Positions 57,176 to 64,000 of a stretch of DNA of 64,000 bases are shown one piece after another (position 1 is the stretch's first letter; each line of letters starts with the position of its first letter). The position numbers were made by a program, and so were the translations under genes. The notes under the pieces are model-generated. The model was not told where the DNA came from and searched no databases. It saw only the letters and a program-made list of their open reading frames with translations. The DNA comes from Trichosphaerium sp. ATCC 40318 (taxonomy: Eukaryota > Discosea > Flabellinia > Trichosidae), in NCBI GenBank assembly GCA_038496445.1, contig JALMLS010000075.1, positions 355,435-419,434 of the forward strand, read 5' to 3'.

Positions 57176-59412
57176 TTAGTCATTATCTATTGCATCCATA
57201 GTAGTACTGTAAACACCAAGTATTCCAAGGAATATTGAAAATATCAAAAGTATAAGCACAGGAATCTTTTTCCCGTAAGGACGTAAAAAGTACTTTAGAT
57301 TTGCTCTGTTTAGTGGCCTGCAAAAAGTACGTTAATGTCAGTGTTTCAGACAGTTTAAACGTACAATCGTTCTTTCTGTGTGCTTTTTGAATTGACCAGT
57401 GACGTGCTTTCATCTTCCTGTGGAGTACTTGTCATTTTCTACATGATCAAAAGTTTAAGTAGCTGTTTTTGTTTTGGATGACTTAACAAAACACTTGAAA
57501 GCACAAAAGGTCAAGAACTACTTCTCTGAAATGCGTACCTCTGTAAAATCATCAGTTGCTTTTGCAGTCAAAAGCAAGTAAAAACAACACGGGAAAATAA
57601 GGACAATCAGAGCACCTCCCTAGTATTTTCAGTCAGTATTTTTTTTTTGGAACTCTGTTTTGAGATGTTTTACCGTTGCGCCTGTGTATGCGAATACAAT
57701 CTCGATACCAGGTAATAGAATAGCTAGAATATACGAAGAACTGATTACAAGCGCTGTAAATCCAAAAATTCGAATGTGTGTGATTGGTTGGTAGTTCCAG
57801 AAAATAAGCCTATCAAGTGCGTTCCTAGTGAAAAAATTAAAAACGACATTGCGTTTTTTTGCGATCATGTACCTCAATGGATAACACAATATTGGATAAG
57901 AGAACATAATAATAAGCGAGTATCCAATCTTTATAATATCAAATAATAAATCTCCCTCAAAGTCGTTCAAGATGTTACCTAGCTCAAGTTAAAAAAAACA
58001 CCAGAAGAATACGACACTAAAATTCGAACTCACCAGTAATTTCGCTTCCGAAGTTCAAGTAACCAAATATAGCCACTGTAAAGTACGTTGTAAAACAAAT
58101 ACCAACTGCTGAGAAAACCTAAATTATCACGTGATAAGCGTGTCAACGCACTAAAGAGAAAAGTTTTTTTTTCAAAACAGTTAAATATGCGTACTGCAAC
58201 TTGTATTGTTTTCGTCCCTGAGTCACGCATCTCGTTCCAAATTGGAAAGATATTTGGATGAAACGTGAATGCGAATATTATAATAGGTGGCGTTTGGAAC
58301 GTTTGGATGTCAAACTTGGCCAAAATGATGTCCTGTGTGTCTAAACCACTTGCTATTTTTTGTGATCCACGGATTACTACGCCAACTAAGAAGAACACTA
58401 TACATCCCACAGCAACCTAACATAAGCATAAGTAAAGTGTACAGCCTCTTGTATTCGTACAATTGAAGTAAACCGGAGCGAGTGTATATGTTTCAAATTA
58501 CAAAGAGGGAATAACACAAAAATGCAAACCATCGCTTGTACAAGTCTAAAACAAGTCAGCAAACTTCATTCCAACAAATGTGCTGAAACCGTACTCTTTT
58601 GGTAGATAAAGTCCAGGCCATGCCAGTAATGGTGTAACCAAATCACCTAAGGAACGTCATCAAAAACAAAGCACGTGCTTTGCTTTTAACTAGCATAAAA
58701 ATACTGAGCGTACCCAAAATACCAATGTAACCTATCATTGTTCCAAAAAGAAAGAGTACCAAAGTTAGGTCAACCTGTTATAATAGCGATTAATGGAAGA
58801 CAAGTATTACTGGCGTATGCATACAATTATAGGTCCTGCGACACCAAAAGCAGTGCGGCTCAAAGCTTTGTAAGATTTTCCTGAGTAATACGTAAGATAT
58901 ACCGTTTTATTACCAAAAGGCCGCTTCAAAATGATTTCTAAAAGAGCCAAAGAAAGGAATGACATTTTGAGTCTTCACGGTACTTTTCTCAATTTACAGA
59001 AACTTCTGTACGCTATAAAACAATCGTACCTCCGCTCACAGGTGGTACAGAGAGTGAAGTTAATAGACTTGAGCTATAACTGACCAAAGCAGCGCCAATC
59101 ACTAGTAAAGCAACGCCAAGTACAACCCCTGATGAAAAACGTTTGGTTAGCACGTGATTTTACAAAAAAAAAAGACAGCTAACCTGTAACCCCAAATGTA
59201 AATGGAAGTGCTAAAATACCGCCACCAATGATCGTATTGGTGAGATTAAATATGGCAGATATGATACCAGCGCCAGGTGACTCTAGAATCTCTGGATCCT
59301 CCTCAGCCGCATTGTTTGTACTATCACTGCTTGTTCTGGATCTGGACATGCTTGGAGAGTCCTGATCAGTTGAAGTGGTAACTTGAATAGCCGTTGGTGG
59401 CGCAGAAGCCAT
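57176..59412 (-). CDS. Amino-acid transporter, SLC38/AVT family
   Basis: The N-terminus is cytosolic and Ser/Thr-rich (MASAPPTAIQVTTSTDQD). The first TM carries GAGIISAIFNLTNTIIGGGI then LALPFTFGVTG, the signature of the AAAP/SLC38 family. Later segments are FQTPPIIIFAFTFHPNIFPI then WNEMRD, GVVIRGSQKIASGL, LIIMFSYPILCYPLRYMI, RIFGFTALVISSSYILAILL, and after a GTAAAAC intron GGALIVLIFPCCFYLLL. The last two exons add a hydrophilic loop (STPQEDESTSLVNSK) and a final TM (IPVLILLIFSIFLGILG), ending DAIDND with TAA at 57176. About 11 TM segments fit the family, which moves neutral amino acids at plasma or vacuolar membranes. Confidence 0.85.
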
Positions 59413-59510
59413 GATTTTTTTAATTCGTCACAATTGCAACTTAACCGGACATATTATTAAGCGAACCTTGCTGTAACCAACTCCTATCTCAAAACAACAT
59501 CGCTAAAACT
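59413..59510. promoter_or_regulatory. Bidirectional promoter region
   Basis: 98 bp between the start codons of the SLC38 transporter (minus) and the small gene at 59511 (plus). Confidence 0.45.
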
Positions 59511-59789
59511 ATGAGCTTCCCTGGCGTCTCAGTTAAGCAAGCAATCACATACTACCTCAAAGCCCACACAAAGAAATTCGTTGGAATTAACAAAAAACAA
59601 AATGAAACATTCGTAAAACAACTTGAAAGTTTCTTAAACGTGACGAACACATGTTTACTAGAACAACTTGACAATCTTCTTTTTGAATACACCGAATCCA
59701 TAGAAAATAAAACAAGCCAGAATGTGATGCAACCCTTGGAGCTTAAGGAGCAGAAAATCAAACAAACAAGAGTGCGTTTGAATAAATGA
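59511..59789 (+). CDS. Small helical protein, intronless, unknown
   Basis: A 92-codon frame: MSFPGVSVKQAITYYLKAHT, then KQNETFVKQLESFLNVTNT, LEQLDNLLFEYTESIE, and a basic C-terminus (KQTRVRLNK). The composition is helical and polar, suggesting a small coiled-coil or complex subunit. No family recognised. Its stop codon overlaps the first base of the target-site duplication of the retroposon that follows, so the insertion lies in its 3' UTR. Confidence 0.5.
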   Translation: MSFPGVSVKQAITYYLKAHTKKFVGINKKQNETFVKQLESFLNVTNTCLLEQLDNLLFEYTESIENKTSQNVMQPLELKEQKIKQTRVRLNK

Positions 59790-60330
59790 AGTTAGTGACT
59801 AAGCTCGTCTGACGGTTAAGTCGTTACAGTTAGCTTTTCCTTATAATTCTGACACACTTCACAAACTGTCTTCCTTAAGCTTGTATAATCAGGTAGCTAT
59901 GGCTATACTGATCAAATGGACATGGAAGATTTACAATAACGCTACACATTCGAAAGGTCTGTTGCCAATTTCGGTTCATAGAAAAGTAATTAAAGATGAG
60001 CTCGATGACACATGGAAACAGATTCAACACATATTCAACAAAACTTACATTTATCGCTACAACCTTACAATTACCATTTGACTTGTCCGGTCAACTGGGA
60101 GTTGGTTTTCTCCTCTAACATTCAGGTGGAAAGGATGGGAAGGGTTCAAATCCCTTTTAACATTTTGGGCGGAAGTTCGTAGCTTCACGTTTTTGGTGCT
60201 CTGTTGGCGATCGAAGGAACTATGTATCTTGTATGCAAATAATTGCTTGTAATCGTTGGCTCGGTGAGCCGTCCTTGTATAGTAAACCTAGACTTAAAAA
60301 AAAAAAAAAAAAAAAAAGTTAGTGACTAAG
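59789..60330 (+). mobile_element. Retroposed insertion with poly(A) tail and 15-bp target-site duplication
   Basis: The 15-mer AAGTTAGTGACTAAG occurs at 59789-59803 and again at 60316-60330, flanking a 512-bp insert whose right end is a run of 22 A (60296-60317). Direct flanking repeats plus a 3' poly(A) are the hallmark of LINE-type target-primed reverse transcription. The insert carries a 66-codon frame (59881-60081) without recognised domains and, near 60145-60165, a tRNA T-arm/B-box-like GGGTTCAAATCCC with complementary AAGGG/CCCTT stem. I see no full cloverleaf. It could be a SINE-like element or a retroposed transcript. Near-perfect duplications mean a recent event. Confidence 0.85.
60296..60317 (+). 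repeat. Poly(A) tract at the 3' end of the retroposon
   Basis: 22 consecutive A residues, the longest A-run I noticed in the window. The last two bases may belong to the target-site duplication. Confidence 0.95.
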
Positions 60331-60355
60331 ATTCCCCTAAACGAAGCAGACAACT

Positions 60356-61360
60356 ATGCACAGTGTTACAAATGTGCTTGAATTTCCACCAGAGGTTATT
60401 GCGAATATTCTACATCATACAGAAGCAAAAACAAGATTCGCAATTGCTCAATCATGTAGTTTGATGGCTGATGTCATGCACGATGTTGTTGGATATGAGG
60501 ATGTTTATATCAAGCGTGTTCCTGACATTCTTAAGATAAGACAGTACAAGGGGATAATGAATAACAGTAGAGTCGTACTTAAAACAAAGGAAAACCATAC
60601 TTTGTTTTCATTGTTATCTGGGTGTCGCGTAATTGATGCATCTGTAAGTACTATTCGCATTACAGATGACGATCTAGAAGAGCTTGCAGGTGTCCATTGT
60701 ATTGATCTTCATGCTTGTAGCAATGTTACCGACAGAGGTATAGTTGCATTAAAAGGTGTTCATGCCATAAACCTAGAAGACACTCATGTGACAGATGCAG
60801 GTATTAAACAACTCGCTGGTGTTCATACTATTCACCTTCGCGAAACAATTATAGATGACGGTGTAATAGCACTTGCAGGTGTTCATAATATAGACCTTAC
60901 GCTCACTTCAGTGTCAGATGAAGGTGTCAAAGCTCTTGCAGGCGTACATACCATTCACCTTGATGGTACTTCAGTGACTGATGAGGGTATCAAAGCGCTA
61001 GCAGGCGTTCATAGTATTGATCTTGCAGATACATTGGCAACAGATGAAGCTCTCATAGCATTAAAAGGTGTACATGCGATCAATCTCTTTGGCACTAAAG
61101 TAACAGATACAGGCATAAAGGCGTTGGCAGGTGTTCATACAATTAGCCTCGATGGTGTTTCAGTGACTGATGAAGGTATTATAGCACTTGCTGGGGTTCA
61201 TACCATTCACCTTGAGGATGCAATGGAGGTTACTGATGAAGGCATCAAATCTCTTGCAGGAGTACATATGATCGCCCTTGGTGGCACTAAAGTGACAGAT
61301 GAAGGTGTCAAAGCGCTTGCAGGCGTTCATACCATCGGTCTTACCAATACATTAGTTTAA
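60356..61360 (+). CDS. F-box / leucine-rich-repeat protein B, intronless
   Basis: A 334-codon frame with an N-terminal F-box-like block (VLEFPPEVIANILHH, then FAIAQSCSLMADVMHDVVGY) and a highly regular array of about ten 21-residue LRRs (63-bp DNA unit) with consensus VHTIxL..T.VTDEGIKALAG. The units are so alike at DNA level (GGTGTTCATACCATT recurs) that recent expansion by unequal exchange is likely. The array ends at a premature TAA (61358), and repeat-like coding resumes in another frame downstream (61372-61626), so the C-terminus appears truncated. Paralogue of the gene at 45865. Its 5' flank is the retroposon's target site, 26 bp upstream of the ATG. Confidence 0.82.
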   Translation: MHSVTNVLEFPPEVIANILHHTEAKTRFAIAQSCSLMADVMHDVVGYEDVYIKRVPDILKIRQYKGIMNNSRVVLKTKENHTLFSLLSGCRVIDASVSTIRITDDDLEELAGVHCIDLHACSNVTDRGIVALKGVHAINLEDTHVTDAGIKQLAGVHTIHLRETIIDDGVIALAGVHNIDLTLTSVSDEGVKALAGVHTIHLDGTSVTDEGIKALAGVHSIDLADTLATDEALIALKGVHAINLFGTKVTDTGIKALAGVHTISLDGVSVTDEGIIALAGVHTIHLEDAMEVTDEGIKSLAGVHMIALGGTKVTDEGVKALAGVHTIGLTNTLV

Positions 61361-61626
61361 AGGGAATCCATATGATTGATGTTCATGGCACTGAAGTTAC
61401 AGATGAAGGCATAATAGCTATTTATGGCGTTCAATCTGCTCATAATATTGGTATTGAGTGTTGCTCAGTACCAAATAGCAGCATAGAGGGACCACAATAT
61501 GTTAAAGTGGCAAGATTCGAACAATATGAGATGCCAATTGATTATTGGTTTGATACTTTTTGGAGGCGTATAAAACCAACAAAACAGTATATTTTAAGGC
61601 CTTTAAATCCAGTCAGTAACTTGTAA
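61361..61626 (+). pseudogene. Detached C-terminal part of F-box/LRR protein B
   Basis: After the TAA, sequence in a different frame reads MIDVHGTEVTDEGIIAIYGV, an LRR unit like the preceding ones, then a non-repeat tail (YVKVARFEQYEMPIDYWFDT, RPLNPVSNL) and TAA at 61626. It looks like the original C-terminus, separated by a small deletion within a repeat unit. It could alternatively be translated only if a short unseen intron bridges the break; I see no good donor. Confidence 0.6.
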
Positions 61627-62265
61627 CACACTGCAGCATAGGCATTACCGCCTTCCATATTCATACGACTAATAGACGTTAGATTAATACTTTGGCTCTA
61701 ACTAGCCAGGCGTTGTAAAATCCAATTTAATAGTTGTTAGGTAACTTTTGCATAACTATCCTGGCCGCGAAGTTTGATTGTAAGCACCACGTGATAGTGG
61801 GGCAGCACATTTTTTACAATTTGTACAATTTGCCGATTGCCTAAAATTAGAGAATTTGCGTGAAAATACATAAAATTACCTTGTATATAAAAAATAAATT
61901 GGCAGAACTGGCAATACCTTTTCTCACCACTGTATTAACGAAATAAGTTATTACTTCACAGTACTCTATAGTATACCTCATTTTATTGTTACGCTAGCAT
62001 ACGCTAAAGTGTACATACCAAACGGCTGCAATGCCAAAAGTAGTTAATAACTTACGTGAAACGTTCAAGCTCAGATAAAATTGTCCTCAGGTTAAGCTAC
62101 TTGATTCAACTTGTACCCTAAACGTCAACCACGACATAATAACGCTACTTACAAGGGCATACTTCAGTTACGTAATTTCCCGCCACTGACGTACAGTTAA
62201 GCCACTTATTTTTTTCTCTTCACAACCGCCACTAACGTATACCTAACGCATCTAACACAAACAAT
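61627..62265. other. Intergenic
   Basis: No gene seen. CACGTG at 61788. Upstream flank of the TACC gene. Confidence 0.45.
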
Positions 62266-64000
62266 ATGGCTACAATAACCGGTGTACGTTAATTGATTAA
62301 ACACTCATTTCAACAAGATTGCTCAATAACGCTCCTACAGAATCAAAACGTAGTCATTCAAGCGTTTTCTAGTCCTGGACCTTCTGGTAGCTCTGGACCA
62401 CTTACAGATATAACAAATACTCCAAGAACGCCCCTTGGGACTTCAAAGGGTGTTAAAGTGGACCTCGCTCTCGTACGCACTTTTCTACAGTAGCGGTTAA
62501 TCAGATACATTTAATCTACTGTTTCTGGGACTACTTGAGCGTTTTAAGCTTTAGTACGCGTAACCGACACTTGGCTGACGGTTTTATAGGATGACGATGT
62601 TGGAAGCTTCTTCGCTGAGAACTGGACGCCACAATACGGCGATGACGTGCGTACCAAGAGCATTTAACACATTCCTAAATCCGGACAAAATCTAATAATC
62701 GTACCAGAGTCTATCAGAGGAAATTGCGTCTACTGACAAGAAACTATACACGCAGGAGCAACTGGACGAACAAGTACAAAAGGTAAGAAAAATCGAAATA
62801 AGCACAAAATCATCAAAGCTGCTTTGTAGAGCATCTATTTACGTTAAAAACAGGCTATCAGTGATGCCAAGGCTCAATATAAATATACTCAAGAAGACCT
62901 TGATAAAGCAGTTACCGCAGCGCGAGATGCAGCACTTGAACAGGTAAGAGAGAGGGTTACATTTTTTGTTTCTTTTTTATTTCTTCGACTTTTGGGCTTT
63001 TTCTTTATTTCTCGCGTATTGTTGCTCATTATTTATGTTTGCTAGGCTGCACTTATTGCTAATGAAGCGGAAAAAATGGAAAAAGCGTACCAACAAGCGA
63101 ATGAAGAGAAAGCGCAGTTGACATCGATGTTGTCCGAGTATGAGGCCGTTTTATCGAATGTAATGGGTACGTCTTTCTTTATTTTGTGCTACACCACCAT
63201 GCGATACAGCTGTAATATTTAGTTGCCCTGAAGCTACTTTTGCGCCAACGCTAAACGTTTTCTTTCTTGGAATATTCTTTTTTTTTCTCTATTTTTTCGT
63301 GTTCATTGTTTGAATTGTGAGCGTTTTTGATGAGTATTATTTGCTAGTATCCATGATATAAATATATTCTCGCTTAATCTCACTCAATTGAAGCCACAGA
63401 GTTTTATTTTATCTTTTTCCGATCAAACGACTGATTCGGTGTATTAATTTGTTTGTTTAGCAAACAATGACTCAAAGGCTTCTTCCGTAAATGCCGTATA
63501 CGCTCAGAAAGTAACAAATCTTCAGCTCGAGAATGCTAAACTGAAGCAAGAACATGAAGAAATTGAGAATAGCTTCAAACAACTACACCAACGTTATGAA
63601 CAAATGAAGCAAATTAACCATAATTTTACAAAGGTATAAATTTCTTTGTTCATTGTCACCTTGTTTCTGAAGTACCTCTCTAACACATACCTCTCTAGAA
63701 CGAAACAGTGCTTAAACAAACATTATCAAAGACACAGAATGACCTTATGTCATCTGAAGCTCAATTCCAAACGTTGAAGCAGCATGCCGAAGAAAAACTT
63801 CGTGATGCTTCCCGCCAAATTTCAGAAGCTCATTGGCAAAAAGAACATGTTAGAGCATTACTTACTGGTCGATTAAATCACTTGAAAGCAAGAGTCCGTG
63901 TCTCAGAGAATGAATTAAAAGGACAGAAGGAACATAACAAGATGTTGGAAAAGATGTTTTCGAATGTATTTAAAGGAGGAGAAGGCAAAAGTGAAGAGAA
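62266..64000 (+). CDS. TACC-domain coiled-coil protein (5' part; runs off the window)
   Basis: The ATG at 62266 opens a short exon (MATIT), then a Ser/Pro-rich exon (SSPGPSGSSGPLTDITNTP) and an acidic exon (DDDVGSFFAENWTPQYGDD). Two related helices follow (YTQEQLDEQVQKAISDA and YTQEDLDKAVTAARDAALEQ), then a long coiled coil. The segment LHQRYEQMKQINHNFTKNE, LKQTLSKTQNDLMSSEAQFQ and LKQHAEEKLRDASRQI matches the TACC domain (compare the RYEKMKE...KNEEVL and LKxHAEEKL blocks of animal TACCs and fission-yeast Alp7). TACC proteins bind XMAP215/TOG microtubule polymerases at spindle poles. Introns are 60-300 nt. Open at the window edge, so the 3' end is missing. Confidence 0.88.

Noticed and set aside
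57176-57435. Separate two-exon single-TM gene
   Set aside because: A GTACGC intron upstream joins it in phase to the SLC38 transporter, where it supplies the expected last TM segment.
59881-60081. 66-codon open frame inside the retroposon
   Set aside because: No recognisable reverse transcriptase or other domain, begins with TTG; not called as a gene.
60140-60175. Possible tRNA gene (T-arm GGGTTCAAATCCC)
   Set aside because: No matching acceptor stem, D-arm or anticodon arm can be folded around it; kept only as a B-box-like part of the retroposon.
1-64000. CRISPR arrays, bacterial operons, ribosome binding sites
   Set aside because: Spliced eukaryotic genes throughout; no spaced direct-repeat array and no polycistronic layout.

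Overview
The window is nuclear DNA of a eukaryote with a compact, AT-rich genome (roughly 37-40% GC by eye). Typical genes are cut by many short introns (about 30-100 nt) with GT...AG ends. The donors are often GTACG or GTAAG, and TTAAC/CTAAC-like branch points are common. TAA, TAG and TGA are all used as stops. The gene set is opisthokont in flavour: proteasome Rpn5, ALKBH1, GSK3-like kinase, Rho GTPase with CAAX box, TACC coiled coil, Frizzled-like receptor, FAM3/ILEI domain, NTR/TIMP-like secreted protein, lysosomal alpha-mannosidase and SLC38 transporter. A unicellular holozoan relative of animals or an early-diverging fungus fits best. I cannot name a species.

Layout. 1-5.4 kb: 3' end of Rpn5, a four-TM protein, and a small unrecognised two-copy family (start motif MLTRxKARA), one copy having an inverted broken duplicate beside it. 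5.5-12.3 kb: fragmentary OB-like gene, SAP-domain protein, RING protein, a frameshifted zinc-finger/F-box-like pseudogene, and an intronless F-box/MORN-repeat gene. 12.4-24.8 kb: dense and rich in signalling and DNA-repair domains. It holds an LRR dual-specificity phosphatase, a zinc-ribbon/PX protein, an RPA-motif/RNase H1-HBD/3CxxC protein, a GSK3-like kinase, an FHA-GRF protein, ALKBH1 and an NTF2-like protein. 25-29.6 kb: lysosomal alpha-mannosidase. 29.6-33 kb: mostly gene-poor. 33-39.6 kb, all on the minus strand: secreted DNA/RNA nuclease, Frizzled-like 7TM receptor, RCC1-LRR membrane protein. 39.7-51.3 kb: helical-repeat protein with Gln/Asn-rich tail, CCCH zinc-finger protein, intronless F-box/LRR gene, atypical Rho GTPase, phospholipase D family protein. 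51.3-64 kb: degenerate stretch, ILEI-domain membrane protein, intact copy of the zinc-finger/F-box-like gene, NTR-domain secreted protein, SLC38 transporter, a small unknown gene followed by a retroposed insertion with poly(A) and target-site duplication, a second intronless F-box/LRR gene with broken 3' end, and the start of a TACC protein.

Three things stand out. The palindrome CACGTG is several-fold over-represented (52 copies counted by hand). A set of intronless F-box-like repeat genes is scattered among intron-rich genes and looks like a mobile or horizontally acquired family resembling giant-virus F-box/MORN/LRR genes. Three DNA-damage or lipid-signalling proteins have domain combinations I do not recognise (HBD + RPA-binding motifs + 3CxxC; FHA + GRF; zinc ribbon + PX). 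Exon boundaries were placed by eye; where phase could not be reconciled the entry says so.
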